This document shows, piece by piece, positions 1 through 12,564 of a stretch of DNA of 64,000 nt. Origin of the DNA: Pipra filicauda (taxonomy: Eukaryota > Chordata > Aves > Passeriformes > Pipridae). Both the position numbers and the translations under genes were made by a program. How positions within the stretch are numbered: position 1 is the first letter of the stretch; the number at the start of each line of letters is the position of its first letter. The stretch spans positions 992,001-1,056,000 of the forward strand of contig NW_024103873.1 of NCBI RefSeq assembly GCF_003945595.2. Direction: 5' to 3'. The notes beneath the pieces were generated by a model. That model was not told where the DNA came from, made no database searches, and saw only the letters and a program-made list of their open reading frames with translations.

Positions 1-215
1 AACAGGCCAGCATTTACAGCATGAAAACACTCTTTCCTGAACCCCTGTCAGGCTTGCAAAAGCTCTGCAGTAGATCAGGAACATGGAGCAGGGCTCAGAG
101 GGACTCCTGGGCTGTGAGTCAGTGAGGACATGAGGTGAGGGTTGGGCAGGAGCACAGAACTCCAAGGGAAGCTCCTGAGAGCAAACAGGGGTTTGACATT
201 CACTGCTCTTAGTTA

Positions 216-303
216 CAGAGATCACAGAGTCATGAAGGCTGGAAAAGACCCTCAAGATCAAGTCCAACCTTCAGCCAAACCCCACCATGTCCACTAAGCC
301 ATA
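216..303 (-). mobile_element. CR1 LINE 3'-end fragment
   Basis: ATCACAGAGTCATGAAGGCT leads into GGAAAAGACCCTCAAGATCA and a stretch ending CACCATGTCCACTAAGCC. This is the reverse complement of a CR1 3' end of the type with GGAAAAGACC and CCACTAA words. It is short and diverged, so it is an old copy. Confidence 0.75.
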
Positions 304-398
304 CCAACTAACAGTTTGGTAGGAAGACAGGAGGAAACAGGGTGTGAGTCTGGGGGACATGGAGGGTTGAAGGAATAGGAGGTGGCTTCCATGACATC

Positions 399-499
399 AG
401 GGCACTTGGGGATATGGTTTAAGGGTGGTGATGGTGCTGTGTTTATGGCTGGACTCTTGAAAGTCTCTTCCAACCTTGATGATTCTGTGATTTCTGTGA
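399..499 (+). mobile_element. CR1 LINE 3'-end fragment
   Basis: GGGCACTTGGGGATATGGTT is followed by a GGTGGTGATGGTGCTG word, a GGACT..GAAAGTCTCTTCCAACCTTGATG stretch and the tail GATTCTGTGATTTCTG. This is a plus-sense CR1 3' end. Its tail faces the next CR1 copy, which begins about 20 bp away in the opposite sense. Confidence 0.8.
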
Positions 500-519
500 C
501 ATTTTGTTTCACCTCTAGT

Positions 520-687
520 TCATAGAATGGTTTGGGTTGGAAGGGACCTTACTGACCACCCAATTCCAACCCCCTGCCATGGGACACCTTCCACTAGACC
601 AGTTTGCTCAGAGCTTCATCCAAGCTGGCCCTGAACATTTCCAGAGATGGGGCAGCCAAAGCTTCTCTGAGCACCCTGTGCCAGTTC
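520..687 (-). mobile_element. CR1 LINE 3'-end fragment
   Basis: CATAGAATGGTTTGGGTTGG, then CCATGGGACACCTTCCAC, CAGTTTGCTCAGAGC and ATTTCCAGAGATGGGGCAGC. This is the common avian CR1 3' end in reverse, 5'-truncated in the region homologous to GCACCCTGTGCCAG. Confidence 0.88.
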
Positions 688-1097
688 CTTGTGTGTCACC
701 CAAAGTAAGGCAGCAGATCCCAGCTCATTCCTCCTCCACTCTTCCAGCAGGATGAGGGTCTCCTCCCTCTACACTCGAGCCACCACCGCCAGTCTTTGGG
801 GCACTGCTCTCATTTCCACACACTGTTCTGCTGCTGCTTCCCAGCTTTGAGTGAACCCTGAAATGCTGCTGCTCCCATGGGGCTCACCCTCACACACAGG
901 GCCTGTCACACACATCACACTGGGGGCCAACGACACGAGCTCCAACATTCCTGAGAGAAGAGTTCATCGAGTCTCATCAGCAAACTGCCACTCCATGATG
1001 TGTGCTCATATCCCACAGCACCTCAGGAAGCCTGAACAAAGCCCTGAGTCAGACACAGCTGTTAAAAGCACATTTAAGCACATTCTCAAAAGCAAAT

Positions 1098-1259
1098 CAT
1101 AGAATTCATGGAATCACAGAACCATTTAGGTCGGAAAAGACCTTTAATATCCTTGAGTCCAACTATTCCCCCAGCACTGCCAAGGCCACCACTGACCCAT
1201 GTCCCCAAGTGCCACATCCACACAGCTCTTAAACCCCTGCAGGGACGGTGACTCAGCCA
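1098..1259 (-). mobile_element. CR1 LINE 3'-end fragment
   Basis: CATAGAATTCATGGAATCAC leads to GGAAAAGACC, CCCCCAGCACTGCCAAGGCC, CCCCAAGTGCCACATCCACA and TTAAACCCCTGCAGGGACGG. It is the type with the CACTGCCAAGGCCACCACTG block, also seen at 3822, 49633 and 51203, in reverse orientation. Confidence 0.88.
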
Positions 1260-2012
1260 CAAAGAAAGGGTCAAAATATGGTTGAACATTTGAACCCAGA
1301 GTATGAACAGACTGAAGGGAACACACCAGTCCCATTCCCTCCAAACCAGCTCCAGATCAGACTTGCAGGTGCCAGCTGGGGTGACTGAGATATCAAAACA
1401 CAGTTTTTCTGTCAGGTCCCACCAGGGTTTCTGATCAGTCCTCGCTTGCTGCAGCACATTTTTTCCCAAAGGATTCACACCCAAGGTCATTGCTGGGAGC
1501 TTCTCCACTGCCCAGTGCCTTCTAGGACTGGAAACATGTGCATTCAGCAAATGGGAATTATTTCAGCAGGTTCTGTTCCCAGCCCTTGGATGGAGAAAGA
1601 CAAAACTCTGTAATTCCTTGGTCTTTTCTTGTCTTTCTCATAATCCTTGTCTCCTTCACACTGGAGTAATGTTCTTAATGTACTAGACTGAGCCTTAATG
1701 ACCCTCTCTCAAATGAGTACTAAAAATGCAATATAGTTCAATAAAACCACTGTTGCAGCCTTGCAAAAACCACCCCCCTGCACTACCTGGGGATAATCTG
1801 GTCAAGTTAATGGAGCTCTGACACGAGAGGCTGTAAAAGGTACAGAAGTGAGGAGCAAGCTCTAGGGAGGCAGTCCAGGATTGATCCCAGCAGTGCCTTA
1901 TCTCATGGAAAATGGCCCATGTTATATCACAGTAAGAGACCAACACCCAGGGACTGGGACTGAGAGAGGCACTCCAGAGAGGGAACAGGGGGATGACACT
2001 CAGTCAGACAGC

Positions 2013-2138
2013 CAGGCCAGGCTAGAAGGGGCTTGGAGCAACCTAGGCTGGTGGAAGGTGTCCCTGCCCATGGCAGAGGCTGGAACTGGATGAGCTTTAA
2101 GGTCCCTTCCAACCCAAACCATTCCATGGTTCTATGAA
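2013..2138 (+). mobile_element. CR1 LINE 3'-end fragment
   Basis: Plus-sense CR1 3' end: GGGGCTTGGAGCAACCTAGG, GGAAGGTGTCCCTGCCCATG, then TTTAAGGTCCCTTCCAACCC and the tail TTCCATGGTTCTATGAA. Confidence 0.9.
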
Positions 2139-3821
2139 TACCCCAGAGCAGCACGGGCTGCAGCTCTGGAATATGGATCCTCCAGGAAAACGCCCAGGGC
2201 AGGAGGCACCCAGGGGAGGAGGGGGCTGGCAGAGGGCTTCTCGCCTCTGCAGTTCTCCTGCAACCCCAGCCAGGTGAGCCAGACGAAGGGCATGAAAAGC
2301 TGAGTAAGCAAAAAACGTGCTTGACCCAGCCCATGGAACCATCCCCACTCCCTGCCTCTGTGCATTCCCTGCACCCAGGAACCTCGGAAAAGAGGTGGAA
2401 CATGGTTATACCTGAGTTACTCAGCACTGAGCTCTTCATTGACTGTTCTCTAAAGAGGTTTTTCAATGAACAGCCCATTAGAGACAAAGTGATTCTCTCA
2501 CTTTGGTGCTGAATTCGAGAGGCCCATGAAATATTTGCCAATATTCGGAGTGCCCGATGTGTTTCCCTGAACAGAGAGGGATTGATTGCTGCAGAAATCC
2601 TCCCTCCAGCACAGCCCACACTGCCCTGCCAAGCTTCCAAAACCAGCCACAACCTTTAAAGCCTCTGTTTTCCCTTCATCAAATGGAGTTACGGCAATAG
2701 GACACTCGGATCTCCGGCAAGACAATTCTCAGGAACACTAGGAAATCTGGCATTCAGAAGACCAGAGAGAGACGACTAAAAAAGGATAAGAAAGAATTAA
2801 TATGCTGAATATGCCCCTTTCCCTTACTGTGGGGCACTCATCATATTAGTCTCAATTTAATTAAATGTCCTTGTATTATTTGCAGATCAAATTTCACACT
2901 CTCCCACCTGCTCCTCCTGACATGCACCTGCAGCTCCAGCACTGTGCAGCCCATTATTCCAACTGGAATTTATTGTACCTCAGGGGAGTTTAGGGGAGAA
3001 AAAGCTCCACTTGAGAGCTGCAAACCTGCACGTGGAACTAATGAGTGCAAAGAGGAATTTTTGCTTGCCCTGTAAATCCTGGTGCTTCAGGACGTGACTC
3101 CACCACCAAACTCTCCCAAACCACACCAACTCCACCATTCCATGTGGTCTCCTCCTGCCAGAGGCCTGGTCCTGGGAGTTTCAGCTCTTTCAATGTGGAA
3201 CAAGTGATAAGGACCAATAAATTTTCTCTTAAATTTGGTCTGACTGGTATGAAGAAATTTAGATGATGCATTACATAAACTAAAAATCACTACATCGATG
3301 TAACTCCCAAGAAAAGAGATATTAACTGTTACTTCACAGGAAACATCCACTTTCTTTATTTCTAATTCCTTTTGTGGTCAGAAAGATGACCAAAGTTATC
3401 TTTACTTGGCAAAAACCACTGCAATGCATGTGGGAGAAATTAACACTTCGATTAACGCTTTTAATATTCAAAATTAATTTCCAACCCTCCTCTCGGTTTC
3501 AAAGGTTCATATTAATCATCCCTCCCAATATTATGACATATTGAAAGAGCTGGATTCCAAAACAGTGAGTGAGGAGGCAGCTCCCCACCGCTGTGCTCAG
3601 GCTCCTCGCTGGCATTTCACGCTTCCCACTCTGGGAACGCTCCCGGCAGCACCACGGAGAAGCTGCTTCCCCATCACACCTCTCTGAACAGAGCACGGAA
3701 TTTGCTGCTGCAAATTCCCTTCCTGGGAGCTGACACACAGCACTTCATTTCATGGCTCATGTCTCTGGGCTGGAACACTCAAGGAGCAAAGACACCATGG
3801 CTGGCTGGTGACTCTGCCACC
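2139..3821. other. Intronic sequence without recognisable elements
   Basis: No repeat or exon recognised. A+T-rich patches at 2780-2890 (CAATTTAATTAAATGTCCTT) and 3420-3485 (GATTAACGCTTTTAATATTC) stand out against mixed sequence. The frames open across 2100-2650 are partly CR1 and not coding. Confidence 0.6.
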
Positions 3822-4238
3822 TCACAGTCATGGAATTGTGGGGGTTGGAAAAGCCCTCTGAGGTCACTGAGCCCAACCCTTAACTCAGCACTGCCAAGGC
3901 CACCACTGACCATGTCCCCAAGTGCCACATCCACAGGGCTTTTAAACCCCTCCAGGGATGGGGACTCCACCCCTGCCCTGGGCAGCTGTGCCAGGGCTGG
4001 ACAGCCCTTCCCATGAAGGAATTTTCCCAATATCCAACCTGAGCCTCCCTTGGCACAGCCTGAGGCCGTTCCCTCTCCTCCTGTCCCTTGTTCCCTGGGA
4101 GCAGAGCCCGACCCCCCCCCGGCTCCCCCCTCCTGTCAGGGGGTTGCAGAGCCAGAAGGTCCCCCCTGAGCCTCCTTTTCTCCAGGCTGAGCCCCCCCAG
4201 CTCCCTCAGCCCCTCCTGCTGCTCCAGCCCCTTCCCCT
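3822..4238 (-). mobile_element. CR1 LINE 3' fragment, about 417 bp
   Basis: It starts at TCACAGTCATGGAATTGTGG, then has the CACTGCCAAGGCCACCACTG block, CCTCCAGGGATGGGGACTCC, CAGCTGTGCCAGGGCTGGAC, TTCCCTCTCCTCCTGTCCCT and a TCAGGGGGTTGCAGAG stretch. It ends in CTCCAGCCCCTTCCC. It closely resembles 49633-50102 along its length, and both contain a C8-C9 run. It is reverse oriented and one of the longer copies in the window. Confidence 0.92.
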
Positions 4239-6000
4239 TGGAGAAGATTTGGAGAAACAGCCATGCCCAACACGTTCCAGGCATGGAACAGGCCAGGAAC
4301 AGGCCCTGCAGGTGAATTCCTGAAAAAGTAGCTCCTTTAAAAGTCATTACTGTGAATTTTGTACCTCCTTGTGCCTTTCTCAGAACAAGGCAACGTTCAA
4401 AACCAAGGATCAAAGAGGCACAGCCACGGAACTCCAGCGAGCCTTGTTTAATCCACTTGGTTTCATCTGTTCTACAAACTCCTTATTTTGGGGAAATAAA
4501 TGTTTTTAATTAAGTTGCCTGGATAGCCACTTAGGCAAGAGCTGACTGTCAAATATTTTGAGCAGCTCCACTTCCCCACGCTGCACGTCCGCACCAATAG
4601 CTCCAGGTTATTGTGATAAAGCAATTTGTTGAGTCATGCTCTTTTTCCCTCTATCCAATCTTGATTCCCCAGACAGTGTCAGTTCTCCATTTGTTAATCC
4701 ATATTTAATTTTTAAATCACAAAACATCGTGGCTTTAAAGATAAGCTTTTAAAACGCCCTCCTACACAGCCTTTCTCACCGTCTCCCGGGATATTGCTGA
4801 TAACAAGCAAAAATCACACGCTTCAAATATTAATGAAGAAGCTGCTACTGGAGACTGGGAAGTTCAAGGCCAGGTGATTATTGTGTGAAGATGGGATGTC
4901 GAATGAAACCTGGGGAGAAACAAGGCTAAGGATGAAAGAGCACTGGAGGCAAGACAGCAGTTGGCAAGTGTCAGATAAGGATCTGGAAAAACACCACACA
5001 AAGCCAGAGAACAGGGAAGGAGCTCTGCTCTCACAGGTGGAGATGAAAGGTCCCCAAATTCCTCCATTCTGGGGACACAAAACTCAAAAATAACCTCCAA
5101 GCTGCTGGTTTCCCTTGCTTGGAAGGTCCTTGGGGCACACAGACAACGTACAGCACAAAACCTTCCAGCAGCACCTGCCCCACCCAAATCCAGGCAATTA
5201 TTGAAATCTCTCGGAAATATTTCCCACAGAGCCATTTGTCTGCTTTTGTTCCCAGTGAAATGCCATTGGATGGTAATTCCCAACCCCTCCAATCCAGGCT
5301 GAGAGCTGCTGTCCCCTGGGGGCTCCTGGGCTGTGCTGGCAGCTCCTGCTCCCGAATTCTGCCCGGGGGGATGCTGGGGTGGGGGATGCACTGTGGGATA
5401 CTGGGGCTGCTCCATGCCTGGAACAGTGTCACCATCCTGAACACCCCTGTCATCCCAAAGGACAACCCAGTCCTGCACCTATGGAAGAAAACTCAGTGTT
5501 TTCAAAGCCATGGAGGAGCCCCTGCTCGCACCTCAGGAGCACCTCAGGAAAGCTTTTCAATGCAAACTTGATTCCTGGTACACTGAAAGAAGATTTCTAT
5601 TAAAACTAAAATTACCCTGATGATAAATTTTAATTAGTAATATCCCCAAAATACTAAAATAATCTGATGGAGAAAGAGAATTCCAGCTGAAATAGCAGGA
5701 AGTGTAAATCCTCTGCCTGATTTACAGATCTTGGAAGGAAATCTGGAGCAGTTCCTTCAGCCTCTCTTGCAGTATCTTTTATTTTTCTTTAAAAAAAAGT
5801 TACACTGCCAAGGATACCTTCCTTTTTTTGTTGTTGATCCTTTTAATTCCTAGCACTGGTTGATTTGCATATGCCTTTTATTAGGGTTAAGGTCGCTGTC
5901 ACTAGACACCTTTGTCTTTCAGATATCAAACCAGCAATACCTAATTCTGAGCTCCTTCATTAAAAATTCCACAGTCATTTCCTACAAGAAAAAAAAGCAA
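4239..6000. other. Intronic sequence with an A+T-rich block
   Basis: 4440-4760 is A+T-rich with TAAT and ATTAA words (TTTTTAATTAAGTTGCCTGG, AATCCATATTTAATTTTTAA). The rest, including a C/G-richer stretch at 5270-5560, shows no repeat or exon. Confidence 0.55.
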
Positions 6001-6091
6001 CCTTGGAACAACCTGGTCTGGTGGAAGATGTCCCTGCCCATGGTCTTTAAGGGTCCTTCCCACCCCAAACATTCCACCATTCCATCATTCC
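6001..6091 (+). mobile_element. CR1 LINE 3'-end fragment
   Basis: CCTTGGAACAACCTGGTCTG, then GGAAGATGTCCCTGCCCATG and TCTTTAAGGGTCCTTCCCAC, with the degraded tail CATTCCACCATTCCATCATT. Its middle part (GGCAGGGGTTGGAACTGGA in other copies) is deleted, so CCCATGG joins directly to TCTTTAAG. Confidence 0.83.
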
Positions 6092-9000
6092 AGCTCCGCT
6101 GTGGATCTCCAACTGCTGCTGCTTTGGCCTCTGGAAAATAATGACTCTGATCATCCTTAAACAACCACATGGTCACAAATGAGGCCCAGGAGCCTCAGGT
6201 CTGAGGTGACTCTTAATTACTGCCCCCATTCCACACATCACCTGCCCTGTCTGCCCCCGGCATCAGTCTGACAAACCCCAGAGCCTGAGGGTGTTCAGGT
6301 GACCCTCCAACCACCCCCTTTCAGCTCCATGTCCCTGGAGACCTTCTCCATGAGATCCCAGGACAGCAGGAAAACTGGATTATCAAAGGACATCCAAAGG
6401 AAAGGGGGATGGTCCCACCCCAGGGAGGGCAGAGCACAGTCCTCACATCCAACACCAGATCAGCTCCGTGACAAAGCCAAGGAAAGAACTCCCAAACACG
6501 TTATAAAATGCCTTATGATCTCTCCAGATCATTGACATTCGAGCCTTTCCCTCCCCACAGGCTCCCAGACAAGAGGTTCTTTTATTCTCTGGTCATTATT
6601 TCCAGTGTATTCAGTGGTTTACAAACACCATGTACTGTTTGCTTTCCCCAGCAAACACAGAGTTCAAGGATTCCTGTCCTCTGTCTGGGCTCAGGGAATG
6701 CAAATGCCAGCTCTGCTTTGAGGCACCGACTTTGTGTAGCAGAGGATGGTGAAGAAAAAGAGAATTTTTTTGCCACATTTCCACTATATAATAAAGGTTC
6801 CCACAGATTTTTAAACAAGTGTAAGAACTTTCTGTTAAGTCAACTCTCCTGAGCAAGGGCACAGCATGAAATCTTTTCAAAATATGCTTTCCTTCCTACA
6901 CCAGCACATGGATGCTGCTGACAACAGGAGAAGAAAAACTAACATTCCCATTTCTGAACCTGCACATGGTTATCTCCCCATCACACTGCAAAGTGTGAGA
7001 GACTCCCATTAATTTGGTGTGGTGTAGGAAAGGACAGGAGGGGTTTGATCCTTTGCACTGGTTTGTGTCCCATTCTGCATTGTCATAAGAACTTCTGCTG
7101 AAGCACCAGTTCCCATCCACCCTGTGGGAGGAATGTGCTTCAAATGTTTACTTCTTTCTTTTTAAATAAATAACTGGAATTCTCAGGATGATGGTCCAAA
7201 GATCTCCCTGTAAGTCAGTCAAGTGGAGCATCCAAAAAGGACATTATGTCACAACACTCAGTCTCCTATTTCTTAATATCCCCTGATAAAAACGGGTTTT
7301 AAAGCTTCATCAAATCTCACCTATCAGATGTTCTCAATAATTTCATTCAAGTTCATTAAAAAGGTATTGCAGTTTATGATAGTGTTTCAATTCAGAACAG
7401 AAGCTACTTAAAGGCTCTCACATAGACACTGCAGGGCTGGAAATGCTCTTGGAGAAGATAAACAAGAGTGTGTTCATGCACTATTTATATCCTTATTGGC
7501 ACCACTGTGGCTGAGGCCACACAAACTTTACATCTCAGCTACCAACACTTCACATCAGGTAGAACATTTCAGATGGCAGGAGCTTCTTTTGGCTTTTTTA
7601 CTTTTTCCTTCTAATTGAAGGATAAAAAAGCAGAGCAATGGGAGGATTTTATGGTTTAATAGCAAACATGCTGGTGTGGGAACACACAACTTGAATGGAA
7701 GGGATTCAAAATCATTTGTACTTGCACATAAAAAAACCAATAAAGTGATTTTTGCACAAAAAACATGACCATTTGTCCAGCAACGTATCAGATACTAATT
7801 TTACTGGTCATATGTATAAGCTTGTGTTTAAAAAAAATCAGATGAAATTAAAAATTGGACTCTCTGTGTTATTATAACTTCCCAAACTGCCCATGAAATC
7901 CTGGGATAACCATGAGAGGGACATGCACAGTGCAGCTCATGCAGGGCTTCACAACACAGTGTCCACGTGGGATTTCAGAGAACCAAACAGGATTTAATGG
8001 CAGATATTGTGAGATCAGCTCAAAACATATTTTGATGGTACTTTCCTTCCATCCCTCTCTAGAAGCAGAGCCCACAGTGGAGGACAAGGACAGGAGGAGG
8101 AGCAGGAGCACAGACAGGGTTCAGGTGATGTGACACTGCACAGAACCACCTCAGTGCTCAGGAGTTCACGTGGGATGCCATAGAAAAGGATTTCCTGCTG
8201 ACATCTCATCCCAACCTCTCTTCCTTTGGCTGGAAGCCTCCCTGTGAACAGCCAAGGTGCTGCAGTGAGGGGAGAGCTCAGCACCCAGCACGGGGGGAAG
8301 GTTGTTCCCAGTCCCTCTGGAACAAGCCAACACATTTCACTCTAATTGCCAGCTGGGCAGTTTGAAAGGTACAACTGCCCATTGCACCAACAGAGCAGAA
8401 CCAAAGAATTAGTCCTCATAATTAGACCACATAGTTCAATCTCCTGTGGCATGACCTCCCCTGCAGAACAACCTCAGCTGCACTCCAGCACCTTCAGGAG
8501 AGCAGCCCCAGGCCCCAGCTGGCCCTCCTGCTCCAGCCCCATTTCTCTCTCTGCATTCAGGGGTGGGAGGTGCCCACTGGCCCCATGGGCTGCATTGCTG
8601 GCTCAGTCCTTCTCCCTGGCTCCTGTGCACCCACTTCACACGACACTCCTGAGCTATTTGGATCACAAGAGGTCCTGGTGAGGTACCTGCACCCTGGTGC
8701 CAGGGCAGACACCACCTGCACCTTCCCAATCCCTGCCAGAAGAGCTCCTCCTCTGCAGAGGAGCTGCCTGACTGCTGACAGGAGATAAAATCCATCAACA
8801 GCAAACAGCAACAGGAACATTCCCATGACACTTCATGTCACACCAGCACTGGGAATGTGGAAGAGTCCAGAGGCCTCTGAGTAAATCCATCAAGTGCTCA
8901 ATTCATCCACCCCAAAAGAGAAGAGCTTTTTGAATCGTAAAGATTCGCAGTAATTTAGAGGGAAGGGGAAATGCCTCTGGGCAGCCAGTCAGCACAACCA

Positions 9001-9536
9001 ACTCACAGACAGAACTGCACCAAAGCTGCCCCCTGATCTGAGCCACAGCATGGGAACGTGGTGGGATCCTTTCTTAAACTGAAATAAAAGCATTTCACCA
9101 ATGGTTGAAAGAGAAATGGAAACACTTTTTACCTACCAAAATATGGAGTTCACTGTTCTGTGTTTCCCCTGCCACAGCTGAAGACATCACTAACACCTAA
9201 AACAGAGCAAAGAGCTGCACTTGCATATGAAATGCCTAAAGACAAGGTGCAGAGATCAGTGCAGGTCAGGTCACCTCTCCCACAGAACGGATTTCAAAGC
9301 AAGTACAAAACTTCAGCCCAAGGAAAATCCCTTTTCCATGCCAAATAAATAAGCGTGGGGCAAACATTTGTTAGGAAGAAGAGAAACAGAACCCCTGGGA
9401 ATTGGGCACTCAGTGTTGGGTGTCGGGGGGTGCAGAGCTGGGGGCAAAAGCCCTCTCGGCTCCACCAGCATCCTCCTGGGAATGACCCTCCCACTGCCAC
9501 AGCCCAGGATCTGCAGAGGGACTTTGTCCTGGAGTG
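6092..9536. other. Intronic sequence, nothing recognised
   Basis: Mixed composition with A+T-richer stretches at 7130-7400 and 7560-7870. Short GGA-rich run at about 8080-8110. No CR1 tail, tandem array or exon seen. Confidence 0.55.
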
Positions 9537-9777
9537 ACAGGACAAGGGCAATGGCTTCCACTGCCAGAGGGCAGGATCAGATGGGATATTGGGAAGGAAT
9601 TCTTCCCTGTGAGGGTGGGGAGGCCCTGGCACAGGTTGCCCAGAGAAGCTGTGGCTGCCCCATCCCTGGGAGTGTCCAAGGCCAGGCTGGAGCAACGGAA
9701 GGTGTCCCTGCCCATAGCAGGGGGTTGGATCTGGACCATCTTTAAGGTTCCTTCCAACCCAAACCATTCCAGGACTC
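9537..9777 (+). mobile_element. CR1 LINE 3' fragment
   Basis: It opens with GACAAGGGCAATGGCTTCCA and a GGATATTGGGAAGGAATTCT stretch. It continues with GGCCCTGGCACAGGTTGCCC, AGCTGTGGCTGCCCCATCCC and GGTGTCCCTGCCCATAGCAG, and ends near CAACCCAAACCATTCC. It extends further 5' than most plus-sense copies here. A small deletion removes the GGATGGGGCTTGGAGC part. Confidence 0.9.
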
Positions 9778-12240
9778 CAATGGGCAGGGGACAGTCCATC
9801 AGAAGCTCTGGAGACTGTGTCACAGAGGACACTGAGATCCCAAAGGCAATTCCCTCTCTGCCAGACATTCACATTTCCCCAGCATTTTTACCCAAAGACC
9901 AGACAAAATTAAAGTTGTTCAACACCAGTTGAAATCTGACTCTCTGTAAAAGCAGGGGGGCAGCCTGTGACTTCCACAGTGGAGAAGGGGCTGCAGCACA
10001 GCCTCTCCTGCTCCATACCCAGCTCCTGAGCCTGCTCCATGGAACAGGGAAGGTGCCTGGTTCCAAAGGACCATCAGCCCACAGCCCTCCCCACTGACCC
10101 CCTGAGCTGCAGAGGGGCTGTGAGGAACCCCAGCACCCCACACTCCACATCACCCACAGCACACAGTCAAAGTCTACAACACATTCTTCATATGTTTCAG
10201 AGAATATTTGGGCACAAGCCAAAAGAAAAGATGCAGGAACAAAAACAAACTAGGAGAAATGCAGAAGTGGGAGGAACAAAGCAAGCAAACACCTCTTTCA
10301 GCACAGATCAGCTCCAACACGGGCAGCTGCAGGTACCCAGTGAGATGCAGCCTGTCTGCAGCTCCATGAGGAACCCAGCACAGCTCCTGTGTGTGTTCAC
10401 ACACTGCCTGCATCAGCTCTGCCCTCAGAGTGGGCTTGAGGTTTGCTCATACAATCAGGTTTCCAAAGCAGAGGATACAGGATCTGCTTTAAAACAACAC
10501 CTTGTTTGATGCAGGGTTTTTTTTTCCGGGCAGACACTCAGAATAGCTTGAAATTTCTACTGAACCTGGATAGGGAAAGGAACTAAACTAGACAGAAAAA
10601 AACTAAACTAGATACGGAAACAAACTGAGGGAGACAGTGACGTCCAGGGGCAAAAAAAGCACAACCAAGCCTTGTTTGAGGCTGTAGCTCTGCTCTGAAG
10701 TTGGCCAGGCAAACCCAGGCACTAATCAATACTTTTTGAGACAGATTATGTCTCATTAGGATCTCCTGGTTCATTTGCTGCTTGTTATACTGTTCCTCCC
10801 AATAACTCTCAATCCTTTGCAAATGAGATCTACCTTCAGGGAGAATAATGCCTAAAGAATTTGCCCGGGGTTTGGGTACAGCCAACTGCAACAGAGAGCT
10901 GCTGCAGACTGCAGCAAAACGTGGCTCCCTCCATCACCCCCGTGGTCTCAGCAGTCCTTGGATGCCCCTGGCATCCAACACTGGAGGAACTCAGCAATAA
11001 CACCCCCCAGAGCCACCCCCTCTGGGGCTGGGCTTCACCTGGCTGTGTGACAGAGCATCACACACAGCTACCTGTTACTGCCAGTTCAGAGTCACTCCAG
11101 GGAGCAGTTCCCAAGCTTCCCAGGATAGATGTCCAACAAAACCACCTCCTATCTCTGCACATCCTCGGGAAGAGCTGCATTAACCCCCCCTGCCATCACT
11201 CTTTGTTCTCTTTGCTGTAACTCAACGGGATGAACTGTCTGGAAGTGCTTCCAGGAGCCGACTGCAGTTGGTTGCTGTGGGGAAAGGGGAGCTGGGCATA
11301 CAGAGGAGAGCTCAGCTCCCAGGAAGTCACTTCTACTGCTTCTATTCCAGGGGGAAACATAAGGAAGGAACGACAATTAATACTGCCAGTGGTTGCTTCT
11401 TGTTGTAATTTCAAATTTGCATCCAGCAAAAATAAGTTCCTTGGATAAAACTGTAAAAGTTTTTTTTAAAAAAACGATGAATTCATTAAAAGAAGTAAAA
11501 GTGTCTCCTGCAGCCCTCAGTCTCTGGGCTCAGTGCCTGAATAGTCTTGAATCACATTCAATTTATCATGAGATTGTCAAAGGTGAAAAGGTTAAATCAG
11601 TGGCACTGACTGTAACTTGGAAATTCTAGTGCATGTATTTGGATTTTTGCCTGCCAGCTGGAATAGGAGCTGCAGTGAGATTACAGCCCTCCTGTAAATC
11701 CCAGAATGACTCCCAGGAGTCAGCCCCGTGCTCTTGGAGTGCTTTGATGGGGTAACTTCACTGAGGTTTTACTGCCCATGGCCACTCATGCCTAGTTACA
11801 GTCCAGGGGAGGGTTTCAGCTTCACTGCACTGCCTTTTCTGCACACAAATTTTCTCTCTGGTCTTTTCTTCCCTTATTTGGCAGAAACAGAACTCCAGCT
11901 TAAATAGCAAAATGCCCATGATTTTGTATCAGGGTTCTCCCACCATCTTAAAAGCGGTGGTTGATCCAGACAGTTCAAATTCTGTCAGATGGTCTGGACA
12001 GGAGATGTGCTGGGAATGTAATTCAGGGATCTCCTGTTTCCATGGCAAATCAGGATGAACAACAGGAAGACAAGAGAGTTAAATCTATGGAAAGAAAACA
12101 TTATGGAGAAAGGAACAGGAGCTGCACAGGATCAGGCCCATTAAGCTGTGAATTTGTACCTCAATAATCAAACCTCTGGCTGGTCCCATCTCTTTGTGGG
12201 TACCTGCAGGAGCTGCTGTCACAGAGCTCGAGCTCCTTGG
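9778..12240. other. Intronic sequence, nothing recognised
   Basis: It contains a doubled AACTAAACTAGA at 10581 and 10601 and a T8A7 palindromic run at 11460-11474. No interspersed repeat or exon recognised. Confidence 0.55.
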
Positions 12241-12355
12241 GCAGCTGGGAACACCAAGAGTGCTTCTCAGCTTCTAAATCCCTGGATTGGTGCAGCTGGG
12301 AACACCAACAGTGCTCCTCAGCTTCTAAATCCCTGGATTGGTACAGCTGGAAACT
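12241..12355 (+). repeat. 51-bp direct duplication, about 2.2 copies
   Basis: Units start at 12241, 12292 and 12343 with GCAGCTGGGAACACCAA, GCAGCTGGGAACACCAA and ACAGCTGGAAAC. Each full unit contains CAGCTTCTAAATCCCTGGAT. The two full copies differ at only a few positions, so the duplication is fairly recent. Confidence 0.93.
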
Positions 12356-12499
12356 TCCCCATTCCCCAAAGCCATCCTCAAAGCAGCCCTCTGGCCTGGG
12401 GAGTCACCAGGGATGGGAATGGACTGAGGCCAGAGAGGGACCATGTGGGAGAGGTTTGCTGGTCACACAGGATGTGCTTTGGTGGGCACAGTGGGCATT

Positions 12500-12564
12500 T
12501 GGGCAAAGGTTGGACTTGACGATCTTGGAGGTCTTTCCAACCTTAGGGATTCTATGATTCTATT
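12500..12564 (+). mobile_element. CR1 LINE 3'-end fragment with tail repeats
   Basis: GGTTGGACTTGACGATCTTG, GAGGTCTTTCCAACCTTAGG and the tail GATTCTATGATTCTATT. The two tail octamers are almost perfect, diagnostic of CR1. Confidence 0.9.

Noticed and set aside
1927..2652. 241-residue open frame on the minus strand
   Set aside because: Its C-terminal part is the antisense of the CR1 3' end at 2013-2138; the remainder is low-information sequence.
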